From assembly GCA_021737115.1 (NCBI GenBank), contig JAIPER010000126.1, forward strand, positions 1-8,647: a stretch of DNA of 8,647 nt, in the 5' to 3' direction. Shown here piece after piece: positions 1-5,566 of this stretch. A program made the position numbers and the translations under genes. This DNA comes from Desulfohalobiaceae bacterium. GTDB taxonomy: Bacteria; Desulfobacterota; Desulfovibrionia; Desulfovibrionales; Desulfothermaceae. Numbering within the stretch: the stretch's first letter is position 1; every line of letters begins with the position of its first letter. The notes beneath the pieces are model-generated. The model saw only the letters and a list, made by a program, of their open reading frames with translations. It searched no databases and was not told the origin of the DNA.

Positions 1-1
1 T

Positions 2-637
2 GAGGCGATCTACGAGGCCCTGGAGATCGCGGGAAACGTGTTGAACCGGGAGCAAAGGGCCGGAGAAGTCGTAGATTTCATCGAATCCCAGCGTAAGGTC
101 TTGCAGCGCCGAACCGGCAATCTTTCCCCGGCCGAGAGGCCGAGCGTCTATGTCGGTGGCATCGGCTACCGGGGCGCCCGCGGCATCGAGAGCACCGAGC
201 AGAGCTATGTCCCCTTTGACTGGGTCAATGCGGACAACATGGCCGAGGAGGTTCAGACCGATCTCGGCAGCCATGTTTTCATGGACAAGGAGACCCTGCT
301 CAAGCTCAATCCAGAGGTCATGTTCGTCGACAGGGGCGGATTGCGTCTTGTAGCTGAAGACTACCGGAAGAATCCGGATTTCTACGACGCACTCCAGGCC
401 TTTTCAAAGAGGCGCATCTACACCCTGCTGCCCTTCAACTTCTACACCACCAACATCGGCACGGCCCTGGCCGACGCCTGGACCATCGGAAAGATTCTTT
501 ATTCGGAAGACTTCGCCGCTGTGGACCCTGAAGAAAAAGCGGACGTCATCTACACGTACCTGGTCGGCAAACCCGTGTATGCGGCCATGGAACAGGACTA
601 CGGCCCCATTGGGCAGGTTCCTGAATTTGTAAAATGA
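2..637 (+). CDS. ABC transporter periplasmic substrate-binding protein, iron-complex type (5' end outside window)
   Basis: The open frame enters from the window edge with no start, so only the last 211 residues are visible. The protein would capture a ligand, probably a ferric siderophore, cobalamin or similar metal complex, in the periplasm and deliver it to an ABC importer. The sequence fits the C-terminal part of the class III (TroA/FepB-like) fold: a long helix first, then a beta strand with VYVGGIGYRG near visible residue 50, a LNPEVMFVD strand in the second lobe, and a C-terminal helix with the YAAMEQDYG ending common in this family. No signal peptide can be seen because the N-terminus is missing. 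The gene ends naturally at TGA 635-637. The next bases belong to a decayed gene on the other strand, so the accessory region begins right at this stop. The ligand cannot be decided from sequence. The family call is firm. Confidence 0.85.
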   Translation, partial: EAIYEALEIAGNVLNREQRAGEVVDFIESQRKVLQRRTGNLSPAERPSVYVGGIGYRGARGIESTEQSYVPFDWVNADNMAEEVQTDLGSHVFMDKETLLKLNPEVMFVDRGGLRLVAEDYRKNPDFYDALQAFSKRRIYTLLPFNFYTTNIGTALADAWTIGKILYSEDFAAVDPEEKADVIYTYLVGKPVYAAMEQDYGPIGQVPEFVK

Positions 638-806
638 TGACGGCCTTCTGGACCGGTCCCTGCCAGCGGGTCCAGGCCGGCCGTCCCGGTACTGCCTGTG
701 ACAGGGGCCTCAGAATCAGGAGATCCGTGCGCATGCGGCCCAGGCCGTATTCGCGCTCGATACGGCCCCCGGAGTTGACGATCCGCTGCAGAAAAGCCTG
801 CAGCAA
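638..806 (-). pseudogene. Remnant of a PD-(D/E)XK nuclease-like domain from an AAA-ATPase-like protein
   Basis: Read on the minus strand from about 806, the frame gives FLQRIVNSGGRIEREYGLG followed by RMRTDLLIL and, after a linker, VQKAVI. I recognise this as the C-terminal PD-(D/E)XK-like segment of the large AAA-ATPase-like families common in anaerobes. There the consensus runs 'VNGGGRIEREYGLGRGRTDLLI', then 'QK.VIELKI'. The first acidic residue (Asp of RTD) is present. The second half of the active site is lost: where ELK is expected the frame reads IILQ, and from there it runs into the binding-protein gene. No N-terminal ATPase part is present. The piece is about 55 codons of a protein that is normally several hundred residues long. 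It is a relic, not a working gene. Assignment is from remembered consensus. Confidence 0.6.
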
Positions 807-855
807 GATAATGGTTGATCAGGGTTTGGTAAGGGATACCGGTTTCTTGAATCAG
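805..855 (-). pseudogene. Fragment of a CopG/BrnA-type ribbon-helix-helix antitoxin
   Basis: In a frame offset from the upstream gene the minus strand reads LIQETGIPYQTLINHYL. This matches the helix-turn-helix core of many CopG/BrnA antitoxins, where 'GIPYQTLIN.YL' is a well-conserved stretch. Only about 17 codons survive. The piece starts within the last codons of the pRiA4b-like gene and passes by a one-base frame change into the PD-(D/E)XK remnant, so it is a splinter between two other broken genes. The short length keeps confidence moderate, although the motif is distinctive. Confidence 0.45.
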
Positions 856-2135
856 GCATACTGTTCAGGAGAAGTTCCGTGCCTTGCCGTCACCCTGGGA
901 GTCAAGGCTTTGCTGTCCGGCGGGTCAATTGCTTCCACAACAAGTTTGAATTTCCATGCATCCCCGAAGTCAAAGACATACAGCAGGCTGTTGCCCGGTT
1001 CAAGGTTCAAATTGCCCACCAGCACCTCATTGCTGAACAAATCGCCTTCGTCCATATCAGGGTGAAGTATCTGCAGCGGCTGACCGAAGCGGCCTTTGCA
1101 TTCAAAGAGATGCAAGTGATCATTGTCAAAATCAAAGGCGGACTGAATTGCTAAACTCAAGGTCTCCAGGCTCTCCCGTCCAGAGACCAGGATGCGGCGC
1201 CAGCAGTCTTTGCCCCGGGAGATTTTGAATGTGTACAGTCCAGGTTTGAAGTCTTGATCCGGCAGGTGCAGATTCTTGTGCCACCCGTGGAAAAAAGGGC
1301 TGAGTGCAGGCTGCAGAATACCACAGGTCTCCTTGGATTTCGTGGAGTCCATCGTAAAGAAAAAAACATCGTCATTGGCCCAGAAGAGTTTCCAGAGAAC
1401 ATCGAATAGGGCCTCGCCGTAAGCCGTTCGATACATCCGGGCGTTCCAGCCTTTTCCCTGTTCAGGCTTGAATTCTTCGAGGGAGAGAAGGCCAAAAAAG
1501 CGCATCAAGGCCACCCCGTGCAAGCCGACAGTAAATCTGATTGTATTGAGACTGTTTTGCTCGATGGTATCCAGCCCGTGTTTCGTTATTCTCTTGAGAA
1601 ATTGGCGACAGTCCAGAATCCAAGGCCCACCAGGAAAGCTTTTCTCACCGATTATTCCAGGGTTGCCCCGGATCAGCCAGGATTCGAGAAGGGTACAGTA
1701 CTGCTCCTCGGCATTCAGGTTGTTCCAGACCTGGAGCACTGGTTCGTTCAAAACGAGGCGCTGGGATTTTTTTGAACTCTGGACAATCCCTAAACCGGAA
1801 CTCCGCAATATGAGATACAGACCGTGAATGTTCGGGTAGGATTTCTGTCTGGGCCGTTTGAAATCAATGGCAATGGGATGCGTTAGTCTGGCATTCAAAG
1901 CCTCCAGGGTCTCAGATATGAATTGTTGGGTCTTGCCGGCAACCCTGACCCCTTCAGGCCCGATCGTTTCCAGAAGAATTTCGAAATCCCGGAGGATTGT
2001 GCCCGGTCCGTTTTTGTCGATACGCTGCTTGCACAAGATTTCCTGATGTTTCTTGGATACAGGCGGGATGTTAAGAGCAGGCCGCGACGTTTCTGGGTTT
2101 TCTTTTCTATTGGACTGATCTTTCTGTAGAGGCAT
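852..2135 (-). CDS. Plasmid pRiA4b ORF-3-like protein, C-terminally truncated
   Basis: The 427-residue product has an unrecognised N-terminal two thirds (residues 1-290, mixed alpha/beta, rich in Trp and Phe near 225-260) and a C-terminal domain of the pRiA4b ORF-3 family (about 299-427). That domain is marked by a beta strand LYTFKIS, the segment LHLFECKG and the family signature YVFDFGDAWKFKL at 386-398. The molecular function of the family is not established. The conserved tail normally reads PPE(Q/D)-(Y/C)-GG and runs on some tens of residues. Here it reads SPEQYA and stops, followed at once by foreign fragments, so the end looks cut by recombination. ATG 2135 is supported by GGAG about 6 bases upstream. 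The frame is otherwise open over 1.28 kb with no stops, so the gene may still be expressed. No partner gene is evident. Confidence 0.7.
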   Translation of the reverse strand: MPLQKDQSNRKENPETSRPALNIPPVSKKHQEILCKQRIDKNGPGTILRDFEILLETIGPEGVRVAGKTQQFISETLEALNARLTHPIAIDFKRPRQKSYPNIHGLYLILRSSGLGIVQSSKKSQRLVLNEPVLQVWNNLNAEEQYCTLLESWLIRGNPGIIGEKSFPGGPWILDCRQFLKRITKHGLDTIEQNSLNTIRFTVGLHGVALMRFFGLLSLEEFKPEQGKGWNARMYRTAYGEALFDVLWKLFWANDDVFFFTMDSTKSKETCGILQPALSPFFHGWHKNLHLPDQDFKPGLYTFKISRGKDCWRRILVSGRESLETLSLAIQSAFDFDNDHLHLFECKGRFGQPLQILHPDMDEGDLFSNEVLVGNLNLEPGNSLLYVFDFGDAWKFKLVVEAIDPPDSKALTPRVTARHGTSPEQYA

Positions 2136-2256
2136 TTCTTACTCCAGATTATTCAAGTTTGCTGTTCCCATCTTCGACATAGGCAAGGTCTCGGACCTTT
2201 TTTCTTGGTCATGCTTGCTGTCTCCTCCTCTGCTGTGAGCAATACTGATCAGGTAC

Positions 2257-2304
2257 AAAAAAACCCACCGTGCGCACCCATTTTCATGGAGAAGCGTGGT
2301 GGGT
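2257..2304 (-). terminator. Rho-independent terminator-like hairpin, minus strand
   Basis: On the minus strand ACCCACC (2304-2298) pairs with GGTGGGT (2269-2263). Between them CCAT and ATGG (2289-2278) pair around a GAAA tetraloop. The hairpin is followed by a run of T (2262-2257). This would end a transcript coming from the hipB/hipA/RhuM remnants at higher coordinates, and it separates that unit from the pRiA4b-like gene. The middle of the stem has mismatches. Confidence 0.6.
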
Positions 2305-2562
2305 GTATCAGAGCATACAGTAAAGCACTCCATCAGGCCCGTCAATAGTTTGTTTTAATGAAGGCAACCCTGCGGAAACAGGATTTCATCGTGGTGTAAA
2401 AAAACCCTTCTCAGAGAATCTTACACAATTGTGCATATTGAAACCACAACTTTCAATCTGCAAAAAAATGAGAAATCTTGTTCAAAATTCCCTCTATTCA
2501 GGCGCAATCGGTTGCCAACCCCCAGATCGGTTTGCTCCATCCCTGGAAGAAAACCGCGTTGT
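2305..2562. other. Gene-free stretch, nothing recognised
   Basis: Small frames exist on both strands, but none has a ribosome site, codon pattern or motif I recognise. The DNA is visibly richer in A and T than the genes around it and contains a second A7 run at about 2399 without a convincing hairpin. It is probably decayed accessory DNA. Confidence 0.5.
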
Positions 2563-2877
2563 TCATGCTCTTTGTTCAAGGGAGCCACAGTGAAATTGGT
2601 TCGGCATATCTCCTGACCCTGGAATATTAAAGGCGGCCAAAAACGGACCATCATCAGTCCCCATCCCCTTTGTCGGCTTCACATCCCCAAGCTGCCTGGC
2701 CGCTTCTTCCAACTGCCTGATGTTTTCTTCCTGGCCCAGGGCCTCCTTGTAGTCCCGGCGGCGGATCTCAAATCTGGCGTATTCAGATTGGGCATGATCA
2801 TCAGCTTCCTGTTTGCTGACCTTGCCGGCATGGGACAAGACTCGGCGGTCGTTAAACTCCAGGAACTGCTCATTTGA
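2563..2877 (-). pseudogene. RhuM-family-like C-terminal fragment fused behind hipA debris
   Basis: The minus-strand frame beginning near 2877 reads SNEQFLEFNDRRVLSHAGKV and continues with a charged helical stretch containing EADDHAQSEYARFEIRRRD, then EEAARQLGD. This is the pattern of the RhuM ('virulence RhuM') family C-terminus, in which a FL.FN...LSHAGK.S motif is followed by a helix with E.EY.RF. The whole N-terminal part of a RhuM protein is absent. The fragment begins in mid-protein, exactly where the hipA remnant stops in another frame. It stays open to TGA 2563-2565, with a last 40 or so residues of no recognisable family. It has no start or ribosome site of its own. The molecular function of RhuM is not established. 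The family call rests on remembered consensus. Confidence 0.5.
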
Positions 2878-3305
2878 TGCCTGCTCGTCCATTCGCCCGT
2901 GGGGTTCCACGCGTACGTAACATCGAAGGCTGGCGAGAGAGACCATTCTCCCCGCCGATCCATCAAGAAAGCGATATTCTTTACATGTCTGAATCTCTAG
3001 GGCTGGAAACGCCGTCGAATTTCATTATCCAGTGTTCAAAGCCAGGCCCTGCATCAACTTGGCCTGAACGGAATTCGTTGGTTTCCGGATTCCAGGCCAG
3101 AATGGCCTTCGCCCTTGAAAGTGTTCCTGGCAAGCGCCGGGAATTCATAGGGAAACTCGGCAAGCGGCATTGAGAGGGGGGAAAGTTCGATGCCACTCCG
3201 CAGGAAATCGGGCGAGTACTGGAAGACCCCGATCTCCCGGTCCTCAAGCCAAGTGACGGCGCCTATCAAACTCCCCCAGAGTATGACTCGTGCGTCATTG
3301 TTCAT
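2868..3305 (-). pseudogene. hipA: hipA serine/threonine kinase toxin, broken by two large internal losses
   Basis: Three HipA pieces in family order sit back to back in different frames. Piece 1 (3305-3113) is the N-terminal subdomain, MNNDARVILWGSLIGAVTWL through PALARNTFKG. Piece 2 (3115-3008) is the segment with RAKAILAWNPETNEFRSGQV and FEHWIMKFDG. Piece 3 (2987-2868) starts HVKNIAFLMDRRGEWSLSPA and runs to WTSRHQMS. An intact HipA has over a hundred further residues at each junction, including the P-loop and the catalytic NxDDH Asp. Here that motif is cut just before its His. The kinase, which in intact family members phosphorylates glutamyl-tRNA synthetase or related targets, cannot be active. 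ATG 3305 overlaps the end of the hipB-like gene by 11 bases, the usual translational coupling of hipBA. The gene runs straight into a RhuM-like tail. Family identity is firm. Confidence 0.85.
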
Positions 3306-3666
3306 GGTCGTCCTTTTCGTCGCCCCACGACCAAGCCGGACGCTCATGACTCACTGTAACCGGACGTGCCCTTTTACGCTCTCCCGTTTTTAGTCCAACC
3401 CGTTCAATGGGCCTCACGGTCGGATCGGGCAGAAGGCTTTCGAGACTCTGCTGGATCTTCAGTGCGGAGAGGACGCGAATGAATGTGTCGAGTGATACCC
3501 CTTGTCCTTTTTCCAGCCTTCTTATGGTTCTGGTCGAGACTCCGGCTTCCTCGGCTAGTTGCAGTTGCGCTATGTTGCGTGAAAGCCTTATGCTCTCCAA
3601 TCGCCTGCCTAAAGCTGCCTCTATCTGGTCGCTTGTTGCCGTCGTGAAATCAATAGTATAGGACAT
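3295..3666 (-). CDS. hipB: HipB-type XRE-family antitoxin and repressor
   Basis: The 123-residue protein carries a Cro/C1-type helix-turn-helix (about residues 22-75), with the recognition region VSTRTIRRLEKGQGVS at 43-58 and the usual helix LDTFIRVLSALK behind it. A basic, proline-containing tail ends in acidic residues. In this family the dimer binds the operator of its own operon and also holds HipA in an inactive complex. The neighbour directly downstream, overlapping by 11 bases, is a hipA remnant, so this is an antitoxin without a functional toxin that may persist as an autorepressor. Only ATG 3666 is available in frame, because an in-frame TAG lies just upstream. The nearest good Shine-Dalgarno sequence (AGGAGG, 3686-3681) is 14 bases from it, which is unusually far. 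The gene itself appears complete. Confidence 0.85.
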   Translation of the reverse strand: MSYTIDFTTATSDQIEAALGRRLESIRLSRNIAQLQLAEEAGVSTRTIRRLEKGQGVSLDTFIRVLSALKIQQSLESLLPDPTVRPIERVGLKTGERKRARPVTVSHERPAWSWGDEKDDHEQ

Positions 3667-3672
3667 TTGTTG

Positions 3673-3740
3673 CCGATTAACCTCCTATATTGGTTTGAAT
3701 CGGTAAATAATTTCCGGTTGACTGGGAAAGGCCGAATCGG
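3673..3740 (-). promoter_or_regulatory. Candidate HipB operator: repeated AATCGG/CCGATT half-sites
   Basis: CCGATT at 3673-3678 and AATCGG at 3698-3703 form an inverted pair that encloses the AGGAGG ribosome site. A further AATCGG lies at 3735-3740 inside CCGAATCGG. Repeats of one hexamer between the candidate -10 and the start codon are what an autoregulating antitoxin would be expected to bind. The motif is unlike the TATCC-n8-GGATA operator of E. coli HipB. Confidence 0.4.
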
Positions 3741-3741
3741 G

Positions 3742-3770
3742 TCTATAAAAAGGCAAAATGTTTCCGTTAA
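3742..3770 (-). promoter_or_regulatory. Candidate sigma-70 promoter of the hipB-like gene
   Basis: On the minus strand TTAACG (3770-3765) and TATAGA (3747-3742) are separated by 17 bases, and the hipB-like ATG follows about 75 bases later. A second -35-like TTGACA lies further upstream at 3820-3815, but its -10 (TATTGC after 16 bases) is poor. The first choice also sits next to the AATCGG sites described separately. Modest support. Confidence 0.4.
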
Positions 3771-3904
3771 CAGGCCATAATTCACTTTACAGGCAATACT
3801 TTACCCATTAACTCTGTCAAGCGCAACTCCTGATTGAGTACGCCTCCTTCGGCTGGTCTCCGAACTCAACGTATTCCCAGATCCGGCTGTCCTCGCCAGG
3901 CACC

Positions 3905-4076
3905 AGGATCAAGGACCACGAAGGAAAGATTTTGTTCCATGTATATGTATCGCCGGCAGGCGATGCAGTTCACGGCTGGATGATCTTTTCTTACAGACAG
4001 CCGTGAAAGCATGAAAACTTAGTGTAAATTCGTGTAACTTCGTGGATAAAAAATCCGGAAAGCAGACTGAGTCCAC
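3905..4076. repeat. Left copy of a degenerate repeat flanking the TacAT-type module
   Basis: Two blocks are present. Block A contains AAGGACCACGAAGGAA (3911-3926). Block B (4029-4076) starts TTCGTGTAACTTCGTG, then reads GATAAAAAATCC and ends GACTGAGTCCAC. Both recur in the same orientation to the right of the GNAT gene pair. The two blocks are also roughly inverted versions of each other (CCACGAAGG against CTTCGTGG). They resemble the widespread 'cacgaagg' intergenic repeats of deltaproteobacteria, which I recall but cannot check here. Confidence 0.6.
3969..4007. repeat. Perfect 10-bp inverted repeat with 19-base loop
   Basis: TTCACGGCTG (3969-3978) is matched exactly by CAGCCGTGAA (3998-4007). 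It lies between repeat blocks A and B, downstream of the GNAT toxin gene. There is no T-run on either side, so a simple terminator is not indicated. Confidence 0.6.
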
Positions 4077-4088
4077 CCGCTGCAGCCA

Positions 4089-4616
4089 TCATAGTTTGCC
4101 TGCCGCGGCAAGGGCCGTGTGAATGGTCTTGAAAGGCAGGAGCAAAGAAAACGGATCATCTAAAAGTTCAACAGCCCCGAAGCCTGCATACCACTTTGCA
4201 ACAAGTTCGTTTTTGGCGTCGATGAGAAGAGCGACACCGCCAACCTCCGAAGCCACCAAGAGGCAACGGCGACCCGCCGCAAGGAGAAGCTGACCGCCAA
4301 GCCCCTGCCCTTGTACTGAACCATCCACCGCCAGCCTCGCAAGCCTGAACACGGGTATTTCGTGTCTGGCACGACCCTGCTTGATCTGGACAGGCGTCCG
4401 GTCGTAGGTCAGTGAAGCCGGAGCGAGGCTGTAAAAGCCCAATATTGTTTTAGCGTCACCATCTTTGATGGCTGCAAACGTCTTGGAGCCTCCTCGTTCG
4501 TGGCTCCTGCGTGCATAACGGCGTAAAAAATCATTCAGCGCAGCGTCTCCACAGTCGAAGGTCTTCCGTTCATGAACCTTTGAGCTCGGCTCCTCATGCC
4601 AGGAGGGAATCGTCAC
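4089..4616 (-). CDS. GNAT-family acetyltransferase toxin, TacT/AtaT type
   Basis: The 175-residue protein has the GNAT fold. The acetyl-CoA pyrophosphate loop is VQGQGLGG at 101-108, after the strand FRLARLAVDGS. The conserved late motif KWYAGFGA at 141-148 holds Tyr143, at the position of the catalytic Tyr of TacT and AtaT. The N-terminal FDCGDAALNDFLRRYA stretch (20-35) is the classic opening of this toxin subfamily. Known members acetylate the amino group of charged tRNAs and block translation, and the substrate here is inferred. Length is normal. The start is GTG 4616, overlapping the stop of the DUF1778 gene in a GTGA, so the toxin is made by coupled translation after its antitoxin. No loss of key residues is seen, so it looks functional. 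Confidence 0.9.
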   Translation of the reverse strand: MTIPSWHEEPSSKVHERKTFDCGDAALNDFLRRYARRSHERGGSKTFAAIKDGDAKTILGFYSLAPASLTYDRTPVQIKQGRARHEIPVFRLARLAVDGSVQGQGLGGQLLLAAGRRCLLVASEVGGVALLIDAKNELVAKWYAGFGAVELLDDPFSLLLPFKTIHTALAAAGKL

Positions 4617-4891
4617 GACTGATGCGGGAGGGCTTGAGCTGCTTTCATCAGCTTCTGGTTCGGTTCCGGCGGATTTTCCAAAAGATCCAGCACACGCAAG
4701 CTGTCACGTTCACTGAGTTCAACCCGCTCGGCCTGATTGATCACCTCGCGTGCCTGCTCGACAGCGGTTCGAATGACAAAGTCGGTCAAGCTGGTGCGCT
4801 GTATCGCAACCGCCCGCATCAGAAGGGCCTTTTCTTCGGCCGGTATCCTTAGAGACATGCGGCTGTTGCCCTCTACAGGATTTTGCGGCAT
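4613..4891 (-). CDS. DUF1778 ribbon-helix-helix antitoxin, TacA type
   Basis: From ATG 4891 the product has 92 residues. It carries an N-terminal ribbon-helix-helix (RMSLRIPAEEKALLMRAVAI, about 11-30, then SLTDFVIRTAVEQA, 34-47). A C-terminal segment LSERDSLRVLDLLENPPEPN (59-78) is the part that in TacA-type proteins wraps around and masks the GNAT toxin. It would bind DNA as a dimer, repress its own promoter and neutralise the toxin of the overlapping next gene. An ATG two codons further upstream (4897) touches the GAGGAG ribosome site, leaving almost no spacing. ATG 4891 has about 7 bases and is therefore preferred. It pairs with the GNAT gene in the usual antitoxin-first order. Confidence 0.9.
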   Translation of the reverse strand: MPQNPVEGNSRMSLRIPAEEKALLMRAVAIQRTSLTDFVIRTAVEQAREVINQAERVELSERDSLRVLDLLENPPEPNQKLMKAAQALPHQS

Positions 4892-4922
4892 AAACATACT
4901 CCTCTATTTTGTACTGATTCAA

Positions 4923-4951
4923 AACATACATTAACATTGATAAACTGTCAA
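4923..4951 (-). promoter_or_regulatory. Sigma-70 promoter of the TacAT-type operon
   Basis: On the minus strand a perfect TTGACA (4951-4946) is followed after 17 bases by TATGTT (4928-4923). GAGGAG and ATG 4891 follow about 30 bases downstream. The spacer is AT-rich and is a plausible site for antitoxin autorepression. Confidence 0.7.
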
Positions 4952-4963
4952 GTACCATAGATG

Positions 4964-5047
4964 TTCGTGAAACTTCATGTTCCTTCGGGGATAAAAATCC
5001 AAAAGACAGACTGGGTCCACGAAGGATCACCAAGGACCACGAAGGAA
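4964..5047. repeat. Right copy of the degenerate repeat flanking the TacAT-type module
   Basis: Block B (4964-5020) reads TTCGTGAAACTTCATG, has about 10 extra bases (TTCCTTCGGG) relative to the left copy, then GATAAAAATCC and GACTGGGTCCAC. Block A follows directly, with the 16-base core AAGGACCACGAAGGAA at 5032-5047 identical to 3911-3926. Orientation is the same as on the left, but the block order is reversed (B-A here, A-B there). Confidence 0.6.
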
Positions 5048-5080
5048 TGATTGTTTCGTCTGCCTGGAAGGAAGAACCTG

Positions 5081-5118
5081 GTGAAACCCCTTCAGGAACC
5101 TCTTCGAGGTTGTTTCAC
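5081..5118. repeat. Two-part hairpin upstream of the MNT remnant
   Basis: AACCTC (5097-5102) pairs with GAGGTT (5106-5111) around TTC. Immediately outside it GTTTCAC (5112-5118) pairs with GTGAAAC (5081-5087), leaving a 9-base bulge. There is no T-tract, so its role is unclear. Confidence 0.4.
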
Positions 5119-5127
5119 TTTGATCAA

Positions 5128-5141
5128 ACAGACCGGTCTGT
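5128..5141. promoter_or_regulatory. 14-bp perfect palindrome, possible TetR-type operator
   Basis: ACAGACCGGTCTGT is a perfect palindrome centred on GACCGGTC, 23 bases upstream of a -35 element. Many TetR-family repressors bind AGACCGGTCT-like sites. No tetR gene is in the window, so the regulator, if any, lies elsewhere or the site is a relic. Confidence 0.4.
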
Positions 5142-5164
5142 CTGCCCGGCGGCCGCTCTGCCAC

Positions 5165-5192
5165 TTGACGCGGTTCAGGTGCCTGCTATACT
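5165..5192 (+). promoter_or_regulatory. Sigma-70-like promoter ahead of the MNT remnant
   Basis: TTGACG (5165-5170) and TATACT (5187-5192) are separated by 16 bases. Both boxes are close to consensus. The MNT-like ATG lies about 75 bases downstream. The promoter may outlive its gene and read towards the rhodanese gene. Confidence 0.55.
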
Positions 5193-5266
5193 GATTCAAC
5201 CTGACTTTTTATCAAGAAAGGGCCCGAAACAGGGAAACAAAAAGGCCTTTTGGAAAAATCAAAAAT

Positions 5267-5489
5267 ATGACCACTGCAAACGGAGAGGCTCATGGTCTGC
5301 AAGATTTGATCGCAGACCAATGCCGGCAGCATGAGGAGATTATCACTGCCTATGTCTTTGGCTCCCGGGTCAAAGGCAGGGCAAAACCAGATAGCGATAC
5401 GGACAGCTTTCAAAAAGAATCTACAGGACGCTGATAGCTACTTGGAGCAAGTGACCACCTGGTACCGGAATAAAGAACCCCAGGGATAA
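5267..5489 (+). pseudogene. Broken MNT-type minimal nucleotidyltransferase (MntA-like)
   Basis: A 55-codon frame from ATG 5267 contains the nucleotidyltransferase signature AYVFGSRVKGRAKPDSDTD. The Gly-Ser pair is at residues 32-33 and the metal-binding Asp pair at 44 and 46. Everything after the DxD should continue for some 50-60 residues and is missing. Instead the frame runs out at TGA 5432-5434. A neighbouring frame from about 5406 to TAA 5487-5489 gives NLQDADSYLEQVTTWYRN, which looks like the tail of a small helical protein, possibly of the same or a partner (HEPN) gene. In intact HEPN-MNT systems MntA is the antitoxin that AMPylates its HEPN RNase partner. No HEPN gene is present. Ribosome-site support is weak. 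The motif is clear, and loss by internal deletion is inferred. Confidence 0.7.
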
Positions 5490-5566
5490 TCCCTTTGTTT
5501 GATTCCTCGATTCTGAACTCAAACTGATTATGAATGATCAACCCCAATAACCCGGGAGGTACGCAA

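Noticed and set aside
852..860. The stop of the pRiA4b-like gene as a second selenocysteine UGA
   Set aside because: Read-through gives a Lys/Pro peptide that meets another stop within about 10 codons, with no family similarity. The frame next to it carries the recognisable antitoxin piece.
2153..2212. 19-residue minus-strand frame with an AGGAGG upstream (MTKKKGPRPCLC...)
   Set aside because: The ribosome site is about 11 bases away and the peptide is too short to judge. It is tempting as a leader peptide or a broken SEC-C zinc motif, but there is no supporting evidence.
2139..2345. 68-residue minus-strand open frame upstream of the pRiA4b-like gene
   Set aside because: It runs straight through the terminator hairpin, has no ribosome site and matches nothing I know.
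2399..2425. Second T7 run on the minus strand as a possible terminator
   Set aside because: The adjoining TTCTC-T-GAGAA can pair only with an impossible one-base loop, or as a 3-bp stem.
2421..2654. 77-residue minus-strand frame past the RhuM-like fragment
   Set aside because: It overlaps the end of the RhuM-like fragment in another frame. AT-rich random-looking sequence, no motif.
5047..5334. 95-residue plus-strand open frame between the TacAT-type module and the MNT remnant
   Set aside because: It starts inside the repeat block, runs through the palindrome and promoter and overlaps the MNT core in another frame, and no motif is recognised.
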